A stretch of DNA of 64,000 nucleotides from assembly GCF_022836845.1 (NCBI RefSeq), contig NZ_JAJNNZ010000009.1, positions 1 to 64,000 of the forward strand, read 5' to 3'. The translations under genes were made by a program, and so were the position numbers. The stretch's first letter is position 1. Every line of letters begins with the position of its first letter. This document shows positions 9,013 to 16,929 of the stretch, piece after piece. This DNA comes from Vibrio gelatinilyticus. Lineage in GTDB: Bacteria > Pseudomonadota > Gammaproteobacteria > Enterobacterales > Vibrionaceae. The notes beneath the pieces were generated by a model that saw nothing but the letters and a program-made list of their open reading frames with translations, did no database searches and was not told the origin of the DNA.

Positions 9013-9075
9013 TGGGTGGCAATCTGCTTGTAAGTTACTGTATAAGAACAAGTATTTTTTTTGCACATCAGAAGC

Positions 9076-9197
9076 ATGATCATCGTAACTTAGGAAAGAT
9101 GATCATTGTTTGACAGTAAGCATGATCATCTTTGACGGTAAGCATGATCATCAACAACAAGAACACATGATCATGAGAAAAAAGGAACTATGATCAT
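9076..9197 (+). repeat. Six 12-mer RctB iterons
   Basis: ATGATCAT starts at 9076, 9099, 9122, 9144, 9167 and 9190: six direct copies spaced 23, 23, 22, 23 and 23 bp, about two helical turns, so all lie on one face of the DNA. Every copy contains a Dam site (GATC); in V. cholerae RctB binds these iterons only when methylated. Confidence 0.95.
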
Positions 9198-9211
9198 CGG
9201 CAAACCACAGG

Positions 9212-9220
9212 TTATCCACA
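9212..9220 (+). promoter_or_regulatory. DnaA box
   Basis: TTATCCACA matches the strict DnaA consensus and lies 15 bases after the last iteron. V. cholerae oriCII also needs DnaA at a single such box. Confidence 0.92.
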
Positions 9221-9269
9221 GCCACCTATAGGGGATTGCATTATTTGTGTTCTATTTGGCGATCTCACC

Positions 9270-9426
9270 AGCGAAAGCATGATCAAGATAGTGTCATTTG
9301 TAGTTTTAGCAGATTACTTATTTGTAATAATCGACTAATTTCTCATTTAAAAGTGTTTCTTTCTCACCTGACTTTACAGTTACATTGAATAAATTGGTTT
9401 TCCTTACCTTAGCGAAAGCATGATCA
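9270..9426 (+). repeat. Two isolated iteron-like copies with a shared 16-bp core
   Basis: AGCGAAAGCATGATCA occurs at 9270-9285 and 9411-9426, 141 bp apart and in the same orientation. Each contains an iteron-like ATGATCA but lies outside the phased array, on the inhibitory side of the origin. Confidence 0.7.
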
Positions 9427-9520
9427 TGGTAAAGTGACGTAGTTTCGATAGTTGAGTGTATTTTGACAGATCAACAGCGTTCATGAGTATGGCTTCTAAC
9501 CCCTTACTCCAAAAGCAATC

Positions 9521-9559
9521 ATCCGTAAACTGGTCGAGACTTTTCATGCTTCCGGTTCC
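9521..9559 (+). repeat. 39-mer-like RctB regulatory site 1
   Basis: A 39-base element beginning ATCCGTAAACTGGT and ending GCTTCCGGTTCC. It aligns without gaps to the copy at 9773-9811, with conserved ends (ATCCGTAA-CT-GT and TTCCGG-T-C) and a variable middle, as in the V. cholerae 39-mers that limit initiation. Confidence 0.7.
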
Positions 9560-9566
9560 CTACTCT

Positions 9567-9594
9567 CTTGATCATTTGTCCGGGGATTTGGATC
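9567..9594 (+). repeat. CTTGATCATT element in the incII/rctA region
   Basis: CTTGATCATTTGTCCGGGG followed by a second GATC (9590 area). It resembles the elements at 9639 and 24178. Confidence 0.5.
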
Positions 9595-9638
9595 TTTACT
9601 TGTAGTCTCATTGGTTAGATCTCATTCGGCTCTACTAC

Positions 9639-9676
9639 CTTGATCATTGGTCCAGAACCTCGGAACGATGATCAAG
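9639..9676. repeat. 38-bp inverted repeat with CTTGATCAT arms (rctA-like)
   Basis: CTTGATCAT at 9639-9647 and ATGATCAAG at 9668-9676 form a perfect 9-bp inverted repeat; the centre contains GGTCCAGAAC and CGGAAC, again echoing the TTCCGG arm of the 39-mers. It could fold as a hairpin in a transcript or bind RctB. Confidence 0.6.
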
Positions 9677-9772
9677 TGTAACGTCTGCTGATACTTCGAT
9701 ATTCGGCATTTGAAAATTAATTAGTTTCAATAATTCTCTTTCTTATAAGTTGATAGTTGTTTAAATAACACC

Positions 9773-9811
9773 ATCCGTAATCTAGTGAGTACATTCAATC
9801 GTTCCGGGTAC
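9773..9811 (+). repeat. 39-mer-like RctB regulatory site 2
   Basis: A 39-base element beginning ATCCGTAATCTAGT and ending CGTTCCGGGTAC, aligned to the copy at 9521-9559. Confidence 0.7.
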
Positions 9812-9819
9812 AATTAATC

Positions 9820-9832
9820 TTTACATTGTAAA
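9820..9832. promoter_or_regulatory. parS2 site upstream of parA2
   Basis: TTTACATTGTAAA fits the ParB2 consensus with T as the central base. It lies in the origin, about 220 bp before parA2, and may allow autoregulation of the par operon. Confidence 0.85.
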
Positions 9833-9836
9833 TACG

Positions 9837-9910
9837 TGACACTGTGACACTTTAAAAGTGGAGTTCTTATCTTGGTTGACACAGACAAAAAATTGATGAA
9901 TATTTGACAC
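9837..9910 (+). promoter_or_regulatory. parA2 promoter region with four TGACAC repeats
   Basis: TGACAC occurs at 9837, 9845, 9877 and 9905 in the same orientation. The last two sit inside TTGACAC and could double as -35 elements (TTGACA at 9876 and 9904). The repeats may be ParA2 operator half-sites; type Ia ParA proteins repress their own promoters through an N-terminal DNA-binding domain. Confidence 0.45.
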
Positions 9911-10054
9911 AATTTATGCAATGTTCGGTTAAAAGGTTAGTTAGCTCTCTAATTAATGTGATTACAATCAATAAATGAATGTGCAGCTTTTTGTTGAGTT
10001 ATTCGTATATTGCTGTACTATAGTGAATATAGCTGAATACACTGGAATTGAGTG

Positions 10055-11272
10055 ATGAAAAGAGAAAAGACGATAGAAAATCTCTACCAACTTGCTGAAC
10101 AAACACAGCAGGTACAAGCCGATCGAATTGAGATTGTTTTGGAGGAACGCAGTGAAGAGCATTTTCCTGCGATGTCGAAAGCCCTAATGGAAACTCGTTC
10201 CGGCTTGACTCGTCGTAAATTAGATGAGGCAATAAACAAGATGGAATCAGACGGGCATCAGTTCACTAAGAATAATGCTAATCACTATTCTATTTCGTTG
10301 ACCGAAGCCCATATGTTGATGGACGCTGCTAAGGTTCCTAAGTTTCATGAGCGTAAGAATAGTGCAAACAATAAGCCTTGGATTATCAATGTTCAGAACC
10401 AAAAAGGCGGTACTGGAAAGTCTATGAGTGCTGTACATTTAGCAGCATGTCTAGCGTTAAACCTAGATAAACGTTACCGTATTTGTCTGATTGACTTAGA
10501 CCCACAGGGCTCATTGCGACTTTTCCTAAACCCTCAAATTAGTGTATCTGAGCATGATAATATTTATTCTGCAGTAGATATTATGCTGGAAAACGTACCG
10601 GAAGATATCGAAATTACACCAGAGTTTTTGCATAAAAATGTACTCCTTCCGACGCAGTACCCAAACCTTAAAACGATTTCTGCGTTTCCTGAAGACGCGA
10701 TGTTCAACGCGGAAGCGTGGCAAAACTTGTCTCAGAATCAGTCCTTGGATATCGTTAAGCTCCTTAAAGAAAAGTTGATAGATAAGATAGCCGATGACTT
10801 TGATATCGTTATGATAGACACTGGGCCGCACGTAGATCCACTCGTTTGGAATGCTATGTATGCGTCTAATGCACTGCTAATTCCTTGTGCAGCAAAACGT
10901 CTTGATTGGGCATCAACGGTTAACTTTTTTCAGCATTTACCTACAGTGTACGAGATGTTTCCAGAAGATTGGAAAGGCCTCGAGTTTGCTAGACTGATGC
11001 CGACAATGTTTGAAGACGACAATAAAAAGCAAGTATCTGTATTAACTGAAATGAACTATTTATTGGGCGATCAAGTCATGATGGCAACGATACCTAGAAG
11101 TAGAGCGTTTGAAACCTGCGCAGATACCTACAGCACGGTGTTCGACCTTACGGCCACAGATTTCGAAGGTGGCAAAAAAACACTAGCAACAGCTCAGGAC
11201 GCTGTGTATAAAAGCGCTCTAGAATTAGAAAGAGTTCTACATAGTAATTGGTCTTCATTGAACCTTGGATAA
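10055..11272 (+). CDS. parA2: Chromosome 2 partition ATPase ParA2
   Basis: 405 residues, as in V. cholerae ParA2. The N-terminal ~110 residues contain a helix-turn-helix-type region (TRSGLTRRKLDEAINKME), typical of type Ia plasmid-like ParA proteins that also repress their own operon. The ATPase begins with the deviant Walker A motif NQKGGTGKS; LIDLDPQGS (A') and VMIDTGPHVD (Walker B) follow. I start at the ATG at 10055 rather than the GTG three bases earlier, because MKREKTIENLYQLAEQ is the known N-terminus. It forms ATP-dependent filaments or gradients on DNA that move ParB2-parS2 complexes. parB2 starts 6 bases after its stop. Confidence 0.96.
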   Translation: MKREKTIENLYQLAEQTQQVQADRIEIVLEERSEEHFPAMSKALMETRSGLTRRKLDEAINKMESDGHQFTKNNANHYSISLTEAHMLMDAAKVPKFHERKNSANNKPWIINVQNQKGGTGKSMSAVHLAACLALNLDKRYRICLIDLDPQGSLRLFLNPQISVSEHDNIYSAVDIMLENVPEDIEITPEFLHKNVLLPTQYPNLKTISAFPEDAMFNAEAWQNLSQNQSLDIVKLLKEKLIDKIADDFDIVMIDTGPHVDPLVWNAMYASNALLIPCAAKRLDWASTVNFFQHLPTVYEMFPEDWKGLEFARLMPTMFEDDNKKQVSVLTEMNYLLGDQVMMATIPRSRAFETCADTYSTVFDLTATDFEGGKKTLATAQDAVYKSALELERVLHSNWSSLNLG

Positions 11273-11278
11273 TTGATT

Positions 11279-12250
11279 ATGGCTATTAAAACTTCAGATC
11301 TGAACGCAAAATTATTCGGTAAAGCCAACAAGAGAAGGGCGACAACGCCACAAGAAGCACAAACAGCGGCTAAAGAAATGGCTCAGGTTATCGAGTTAGC
11401 TGTCGCTGGCGAAGAGATGGTTTCGTTTGAACTACTTCGCATACCTGCACACGATATTGAAGAAAAGACATTCGTATTTGAAGAAAACGCCCGTGAACAG
11501 TCGTTTTTAAATGAACACGCATTGTCAGATGTACTCGCAACGTTAAAAGAAAAAGGGCAACAGTATCCGGCCGTAGGTCGTAGAAATGAAGATGGGCGTA
11601 TAGAGATTTTAGACGGTAGTCGCCGTCGTATGTCTTGTATTCTTTCCGATAAAGAGTTTTTGGTCTATACCGCAGACAATATCAATGCTGAACACGCTAA
11701 ATTTCTTTCAGATGTTGCCAACGCTCATAAACCACTTTCTTTGTATGAGAAAGGCAGAGAGATGCTCATTAAATTGAAAAGTGGGGAAGCTGACGATCAG
11801 AAAGCTCTCGCTAAGATGTTCCAGTGCAGTGAAGCGCTCGTAAGTGGGGCTCTTAAAGCGGCTGATTTGCCACTCGAGTTACTTCAGGCTTACCCAAATG
11901 TAAGTGATTTAGGTCGACCGACAATTGTTAAGTTGCACAAGCAATTTAACGAACTTGATGAGGAAAACCAGCTTAAACTTGTAGCTCGCTGTCAGGATGA
12001 AGACGGCTTTGTTTGGCAAACGAGTTCAGCACAAGGTGTAGCCCGTATAACAAAAGAAGTGACGGAAACACTTGAATCCTGGATATACGATCTAGCGCCA
12101 CCAAAACGAACAAGAGTTACCAAAGTCGATCTTGTCAAAGGTCGCGCTAGTTATACTAGAAAGGGAGCTAACCTAGCCCTTAATTTGAAAAAGGTTGATG
12201 ACAAGCTTATGGACGAAATTTTGAGTTACATAAAAGATAAGCTAGATTAA
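11279..12250 (+). CDS. parB2: Chromosome 2 partition protein ParB2
   Basis: 323 residues. ParB2 binds parS2 (TTTACANTGTAAA) and stimulates ParA2. The ParB/Spo0J-type N-terminal domain includes LDGSRRRMSCIL (~residues 113-124), a variant of the usual GERR-type CTP-binding motif. A central helix-turn-helix (DQKALAKMFQCSEALVSGALKAADLP) and a basic C-terminal dimerisation region follow. ATG 11279 is chosen over TTG 11273, since MAIKTSDLNAKLFGKANKR is the expected start. It is co-transcribed with parA2, and a strong terminator follows. Confidence 0.95.
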   Translation: MAIKTSDLNAKLFGKANKRRATTPQEAQTAAKEMAQVIELAVAGEEMVSFELLRIPAHDIEEKTFVFEENAREQSFLNEHALSDVLATLKEKGQQYPAVGRRNEDGRIEILDGSRRRMSCILSDKEFLVYTADNINAEHAKFLSDVANAHKPLSLYEKGREMLIKLKSGEADDQKALAKMFQCSEALVSGALKAADLPLELLQAYPNVSDLGRPTIVKLHKQFNELDEENQLKLVARCQDEDGFVWQTSSAQGVARITKEVTETLESWIYDLAPPKRTRVTKVDLVKGRASYTRKGANLALNLKKVDDKLMDEILSYIKDKLD

Positions 12251-12276
12251 ACGTTATAAAAGTCTCGCTGAAGAAG

Positions 12277-12301
12277 CCTCGCATTTGCGAGGTTTTTTTT
12301 T
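12277..12301 (+). terminator. Rho-independent terminator of parA2-parB2
   Basis: CCTCGCA and TGCGAGG form a stem of 7 bp with a 2-base loop core, followed by nine T. Confidence 0.9.
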
Positions 12302-12340
12302 GTGTTACCATTAATTCAACCACCACAACAAATATTTGCT

Positions 12341-14434
12341 ATGAAACAAAATATTGAGCATCACATTGAGCAACTATTGCTTGTTAAGCGTAAAGCTGAA
12401 AAACATTTTTGCAGAATTCCAGTAGTCCTAAAAGGTGACGACAGCTGGATAAATTCTTTGCTCAACCGTTATGTCAGTTGTCTTGACGAAAGGGCTATTA
12501 TTGTAAAGATCGGTGGAGAGAGCTTTGACAGAATATCCGCTTTACCAATTGGAAAAGGGAAGCAGTTATTAGGGAGTGAGTGTGATGTTTTGATATATGA
12601 CATGCGAAGTGGATTTGACGCGAATTGCTTTAATTCAGCAGTTGGCACCATAAAAGGGGGAGGGGCGCTTATCGCATTGCAGCCGAACTCGTCTAACCTC
12701 AATCATTGGTTACAACGTCAAATTGAGATATTACCAACGTTACTAAGCTCCTCTAAATCAATCGCCAATCTTACTATGCTATCCGAATTACCACCAAGTT
12801 ATAGTGATAGTGAAGACCTATACGGTGAACAAACCCAAGCCGTAGCGTTAATTAAACGAGTACTGTATGGACATCGAAAACGTCCTCTGGTGCTTTCTGC
12901 TGATCGTGGTCGTGGAAAAAGTAGCGCGCTGGGTATTGCGGCAGCGGGCCTGATTAGTGAACGCGCTTGTCAAATTATCGTATCTGCCCCTGCTCGCAGT
13001 ACAGTGGAACCACTTTTTCAACACTGCTACAGATTGCTTGGTGATTCAATAACGCATAGCAGTCGCAATAAACTTTGTAGTCAATCCGGGAGTGTTCGTT
13101 ACATCTCTGCGGACGAATTGATGAGGGACCAAGTCGAATGTGACTTACTTTTAATTGACGAAGCTGCAGCAATACCTGTACCAATGTTAAAGAATTTGAT
13201 AAGTCGATATCATCGGGTTGTACTGTCTAGCACGGTTCATGGCTACGAAGGGTGTGGTCGAGGTTTTAGCTTAAAATTCGTACCCTGGCTTCGTGATGTA
13301 AGAGCAGGCATGAAAGAATTCTTAATGAGTCAACCTATCCGTTGGGCAAAGTCGGACCCATTAGAGACATGGTGTAGAAACACATTCTTGTTAGCAAGTG
13401 AACTGAGTAGTGTCGATAACATATCTAAATCCCACAGTCGCGCTGTTCTGTTTGAGGCTTTCCAAAAGGAGCACATGTCAGCTAATAGCGATACGTTGTC
13501 AAAAGCATTCGCTCTTTTGGTCAATGCGCATTATCAGACATCACCCAATGACTTAATGCAAATAATAGATAACCCAAACGTTACCCTTTACGTTGCTCGT
13601 GTTGATAAAGAAATTGTTGGTAGTGTATTGGTCAACAAAGAAGGGCAGTTGGCACTGGATATCGTTTCTAATATCCAATTAGGAAAGCGACGGCCTAAGG
13701 GGCATTTGGTGCCGTCAGATTTGGCTAATCACCTTGGAGTCGCTCAGGCCGCTACTCAAAGCTGTGCTCGAGTGATGAGAATGGCCGTTCATCCTAAACT
13801 TCAAAACTGCGGATTTGGTAGTGCTATGTTGTCGAAATTGGAGAACTTGCTTAAGGGCAAGGTTGATTATCTGGCGACGAGTTTTGGTGCAACCAAAGAA
13901 TTGCTTCTATTTTGGGATAAAGCTAACTACCTACCATTGCGGCTTGGTTTTTCCGTGGATCAAGCGAGCGGCACCCACAGCGTAATTTTTGTTAGAGCAT
14001 TATCAAACGATAGTCGTCAGTGGGTCACTGAAGGCATCGTAACTGCCACTAAGATTTTTCAAAGTCAGTTTATGGTCAGTGCAAGGAAAGTATCGCCCGA
14101 TGTGGCTAATGTTTTATTTCATCTTATTTCTAAAGCAAAGTCGCACTGTGCAGTTGACATGACGCCGTTACTAAAACGTTACGCGGATGGCGGCAACAGC
14201 TTAGAAACCATTAGACCGTTTCTAGTTGATTTAATGGATGCCGGTGACATTGAGGATGAACATTCAGATTTGTTAGCAGCGATTGGTTTGCTCGGTTGGT
14301 CGTTACCTGAGTGTGCCGACTATTTTGGTATTAAAGGCAAGAAAGCCGTGGAAGCTAAGTTGCGACGAGAGGTTTCAGATTTGTTGGTTCGTTTACAGTG
14401 TAAATCCAATGGTATTTCAAATCAGGTCGACTAA
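12341..14434 (+). CDS. tmcA: tRNA(Met) cytidine acetyltransferase TmcA
   Basis: 697 residues from the ATG at 12341 (E. coli 671). TmcA makes N4-acetylcytidine at the wobble base of elongator tRNA-Met, using acetyl-CoA and ATP or GTP. In order: an N-terminal domain; an RNA-helicase-like P-loop ATPase with Walker A SADRGRGKSSALG (~residues 185-200) and Walker B LLIDEAAAIPVPML; STVHGYEGCGRGF; a GNAT acetyltransferase domain with the acetyl-CoA loop RMAVHPKLQNCGFGSAML; and a C-terminal tRNA-binding tail. A GTG at 12302 would lie inside the T-run of the parB2 terminator and is unlikely. A parS2 site lies inside the last codons. Confidence 0.93.
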   Translation: MKQNIEHHIEQLLLVKRKAEKHFCRIPVVLKGDDSWINSLLNRYVSCLDERAIIVKIGGESFDRISALPIGKGKQLLGSECDVLIYDMRSGFDANCFNSAVGTIKGGGALIALQPNSSNLNHWLQRQIEILPTLLSSSKSIANLTMLSELPPSYSDSEDLYGEQTQAVALIKRVLYGHRKRPLVLSADRGRGKSSALGIAAAGLISERACQIIVSAPARSTVEPLFQHCYRLLGDSITHSSRNKLCSQSGSVRYISADELMRDQVECDLLLIDEAAAIPVPMLKNLISRYHRVVLSSTVHGYEGCGRGFSLKFVPWLRDVRAGMKEFLMSQPIRWAKSDPLETWCRNTFLLASELSSVDNISKSHSRAVLFEAFQKEHMSANSDTLSKAFALLVNAHYQTSPNDLMQIIDNPNVTLYVARVDKEIVGSVLVNKEGQLALDIVSNIQLGKRRPKGHLVPSDLANHLGVAQAATQSCARVMRMAVHPKLQNCGFGSAMLSKLENLLKGKVDYLATSFGATKELLLFWDKANYLPLRLGFSVDQASGTHSVIFVRALSNDSRQWVTEGIVTATKIFQSQFMVSARKVSPDVANVLFHLISKAKSHCAVDMTPLLKRYADGGNSLETIRPFLVDLMDAGDIEDEHSDLLAAIGLLGWSLPECADYFGIKGKKAVEAKLRREVSDLLVRLQCKSNGISNQVD
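14392..14404. promoter_or_regulatory. parS2 site inside the 3' end of tmcA
   Basis: TTTACAGTGTAAA, exact to the consensus. It encodes part of the TmcA tail (RLQCKS). It is the first of three copies within 85 bp. Confidence 0.9.
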
Positions 14435-14447
14435 TTTACAGTGTAAA
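14435..14447. promoter_or_regulatory. parS2 site directly after tmcA
   Basis: TTTACAGTGTAAA begins at the first base after the stop codon; second of the three-site cluster. Confidence 0.9.
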
Positions 14448-14463
14448 AAGCCAGACTTTGCGA

Positions 14464-14476
14464 TTTACACTGTAAA
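14464..14476. promoter_or_regulatory. parS2 site, third of the cluster
   Basis: TTTACACTGTAAA, 29 bp after the previous copy. Three sites in 85 bp make this the densest ParB2 loading region in the window. Confidence 0.9.
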
Positions 14477-14510
14477 ATATCATACATCCGAAGGCGGCCA
14501 ACTAATTCGT

Positions 14511-14532
14511 TAATTAAATTAAATTAAATTAA
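14511..14532 (+). repeat. Short AATTA-type tandem repeat
   Basis: A 5-base unit (AATTA) is repeated about four times between the parS2 cluster and the DUF342 gene. It is simple AT-rich sequence with no evident function. Confidence 0.6.
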
Positions 14533-14694
14533 TAGGTTAGTTCGTATTCGATTGAGACTCAGCTCAGAACTTTGCCCAAAAAATAGTGATAGAAGACGGA
14601 TATTTGCCGAAGTTCAATAGTCTCAGCTTTGTGACAGAGATACACTGTTTTAAACAGAGTGCGATTTGACCTGCAAGGAAGTGTGAGAAAGATT

Positions 14695-16368
14695 ATGTGG
14701 AAGAATGTCATACAGGTTTCGGAAAGTCGAGATCGTGTCACCGCCAAATTGAACGAACGGTATGAAGAGGGGTTGCTTCTAGAGCCTAACCTTCTGCATA
14801 CGCACCTGCTTGAATTATCGCTCGAACATCTCTATGTCGATTCCGAAGCCGTTCGTCTATTTGTTGAATCTTCAAAAAATGGCACTTCTCCTGCCTTTCA
14901 AGGTATCGACATCGCTTATCAAAAAAATGCCCAGGTTGAAGTGGTCCTCGGTGAAAACAATATGCTAGCAAGTATGATCGTCACCGGTGCCTACGGCGGC
15001 ACACCACTTCAAGGGAAAGATCTTGTTGAATGCTTGAAAGAAGCCAGTGTTACTAAAGGTATTAACAAGTTGGCGCTGAAAAAAGTGTTAATGGTTAGTC
15101 AGGAATTGCGAGGTGGGGAGACATTTAATCAACCCGTTGCTCAAGGAAAAAGACCAATAGAGGGGAGCAACGCACGTTTTATTCCCCTGATCGATGACAT
15201 CAATAAACGTGTTCTGAAACCACAAAAAAAAGCGGGCACAGATAAGGTTGATATGCGTGACCTTGGTGAGCTCATTACGGTAGGCGTCAATGAAGCGGTG
15301 ATGAAGCGTATTCCAGCTAAACCGGGTATCCCAGGGTATAGCGTTTGTGGCGATGATATTCCACCGAAGCCAATACAAAACGAACCTTTGATGGTTGGAA
15401 AAGGAACACGGATAAGTACGAAAAACGTCAATGTTCTAATCTCTACCCAAGCTGGAATGCCGATTATTAAACCAAGAACCATAGAAGTTGAAGATGCGCT
15501 CTGCTTAAGTCAAGTCGATATTTCTACGGGTCATATTAAGTTTAAGGGAAGCGTTATTATTAGCGGTAATGTCGACCCTAAAATGGAAGTACGTGCGACG
15601 GGGGCAATTACCGTAGGTGGTTTTGTTGAGTCTGCGTTTTTACAAGCCAGTGGCGATATTACCGTGGGCAAAGGAATTATTGGTCACAATGTTACGGAAG
15701 GAGAGGAGAAATCCTGTCAGATCATTTCCGGTGGTAATGTAACTGCTAACTATGCACAATTCGCCGACATATCGGCTAGAGGTGACATTAACTTTGTTGT
15801 TTATAGTATGAACAACATACTAGAATGTAACGGTAATTTGGTTGTCCAGGGCATTAACAATAAGCAAGGCGTGCTAAGTGGGGGCCTTGCACATGTCGGT
15901 GGTAAAGTTCTTTGTACTCAACTTGGAGTCGAGGGCGATACCGCTACGTACATTACTGCGTTTACTAAATATGTATCGATTCGAACGGAACTCGACGAGA
16001 AGCAAGAGCATTACGCATTATTACAGGACCGCAAGATGAAACTCGTCCGTAGAGAAATTGAACTTAAGAAAATACCTAAGTCGAAGAGAACAGCGGAAGA
16101 GCAACAAGAGTTGGATGCTTTAGACAGTACGAACAAGAAAGAGCTTGATCAGTTGCAGTCTCAAATTGATCGGCTTGAATGTGCAATACAAACTCAATTG
16201 CAGGTCAACACTGTTGAGTCTACGTTCCAAACGCACACCCGGGTGACGATTGAGTTTAATGAAGACAAAGTGACAACAAAAAATACCCACGGGCCATCCG
16301 TTTTTGCCTATAACCAAACGGGTATCGACTTTATTCCTAAATTGAAAGAAGACGATGTAATCGTTTAA
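14695..16368 (+). CDS. DUF342/FapA-family protein
   Basis: 557 residues from the ATG at 14695 (MWKNVIQVSESRDRVTA). An N-terminal domain is followed by the DUF342 core with KPGIPGYSVCGDDIPPKP (~residues 205-225) and a right-handed beta-helix-like run of short Gly-rich turns (GSVIISGNV, GAITVGGFVE, GDITVGKGIIG, GGNVTANYAQFADISARGDINF). A coiled coil (~430-500, rich in E, K, L and Q) follows, then a short C-terminal beta part. In V. vulnificus a member named FapA affects polar flagellation and interacts with the PTS protein EIIA-Glc; whether this is the orthologue cannot be judged here. It stands alone, beside the parS2 cluster. Confidence 0.82.
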   Translation: MWKNVIQVSESRDRVTAKLNERYEEGLLLEPNLLHTHLLELSLEHLYVDSEAVRLFVESSKNGTSPAFQGIDIAYQKNAQVEVVLGENNMLASMIVTGAYGGTPLQGKDLVECLKEASVTKGINKLALKKVLMVSQELRGGETFNQPVAQGKRPIEGSNARFIPLIDDINKRVLKPQKKAGTDKVDMRDLGELITVGVNEAVMKRIPAKPGIPGYSVCGDDIPPKPIQNEPLMVGKGTRISTKNVNVLISTQAGMPIIKPRTIEVEDALCLSQVDISTGHIKFKGSVIISGNVDPKMEVRATGAITVGGFVESAFLQASGDITVGKGIIGHNVTEGEEKSCQIISGGNVTANYAQFADISARGDINFVVYSMNNILECNGNLVVQGINNKQGVLSGGLAHVGGKVLCTQLGVEGDTATYITAFTKYVSIRTELDEKQEHYALLQDRKMKLVRREIELKKIPKSKRTAEEQQELDALDSTNKKELDQLQSQIDRLECAIQTQLQVNTVESTFQTHTRVTIEFNEDKVTTKNTHGPSVFAYNQTGIDFIPKLKEDDVIV

Positions 16369-16485
16369 TTCTAAGCTGATTCTTTATTTTGAAGATAGGT
16401 ACCAACGACATTGGTCAATTAGCAGAGTTTTCGATATTGAGTTTGATGCGCCTGATACCAATTAAGGAGCACTCTTAGTATTAGA

Positions 16486-16773
16486 TTACTTGTCGAATAT
16501 ATGACGCATTGCTACGGACAAGTAGAGTTCTTTGACCACTTCTTCACACTGTTCTGGAGAAAGCTTGCGACGCCAACGTTCACCTTGTAATGCAATATGA
16601 GTTTGATTTGTGGGTCGATAACCATTTGATGCCTCACAGAGCTCAACGTCTGACATGTGGTTAGGGTAGCTATTGATAGAAGACGAGCGTAAACCTATCT
16701 GATTCATTTGATAAGACGAACAACCACTAAAAAGTAAAGAGATCAGTATGACGGAAAATGAACGTAACAACAC
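16486..16773 (-). CDS. Small hypothetical lipoprotein
   Basis: 95 residues from a GTG start at 16773 with AGGG 8 bases upstream. A hydrophobic signal segment ends in the lipobox LFSGC, so Cys18 should be lipidated. The mature part is short and has two more cysteines (ELCEAS and SPEQCEEV) that could pair. It includes GYRPTNQTHIALQGERWRRKLSPEQC. I do not recognise a named family. It lies upstream of, and in the same direction as, the last Lap gene's terminator, so it is a separate unit. Confidence 0.72.
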   Translation of the reverse strand: MLLRSFSVILISLLFSGCSSYQMNQIGLRSSSINSYPNHMSDVELCEASNGYRPTNQTHIALQGERWRRKLSPEQCEEVVKELYLSVAMRHIFDK

Positions 16774-16904
16774 GAATAACCCTATGATTTAGAATGCATG
16801 GAGAACATCTTAACACCTTCTATAGAAAGGCGAGATAAAAAGCACAGTTCGTGATGTAAGACAGTGATGAAGGGCGGGTTGATTGTTCATATAGGTAATA
16901 AAGA

Positions 16905-16928
16905 AATGGGGCTAATAGCCCCATTTTT
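16905..16928. terminator. Terminator after lapB
   Basis: A nearly symmetrical hairpin (AATGGGGCTA and TAGCCCCATT, stem about 9 bp) lies just after the lapB stop. On the minus strand it is followed by TCTTTA, on the plus strand by TTTTAT, so it may work in both directions. Confidence 0.75.
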
Positions 16929-16929
16929 A

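Larger units (their letters stand above)
8862..10054. other. Chromosome 2 replication origin (oriCII) and incII/rctA-like control region
   Basis: The 1.2 kb between rctB and parA2 has no convincing gene. In order it holds: a 29-mer-like element (8882-8911); an AT-rich stretch with five GATC sites (~8915-9012), the likely unwinding element; six iterons (9076-9197); a DnaA box (9212-9220); two single ATGATCA sites inside a shared AGCGAAAGCATGATCA block (9270-9285, 9411-9426); two 39-mer-like repeats (9521-9559, 9773-9811) around CTTGATCATT elements; a parS2 site (9820-9832); and TGACAC repeats before parA2. This mirrors the V. cholerae origin, with a minimal origin on the rctB side and an inhibitory region on the parA side. 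Confidence 0.93.

Noticed and set aside
9480..9820. A protein-coding rctA gene
   Set aside because: No frame of credible length or codon use is present; the region is better explained by binding sites and inverted repeats.
12302..12340. Upstream GTG start for tmcA
   Set aside because: It would start within the T-run of the parB2 terminator; the ATG at 12341 fits the family start better.
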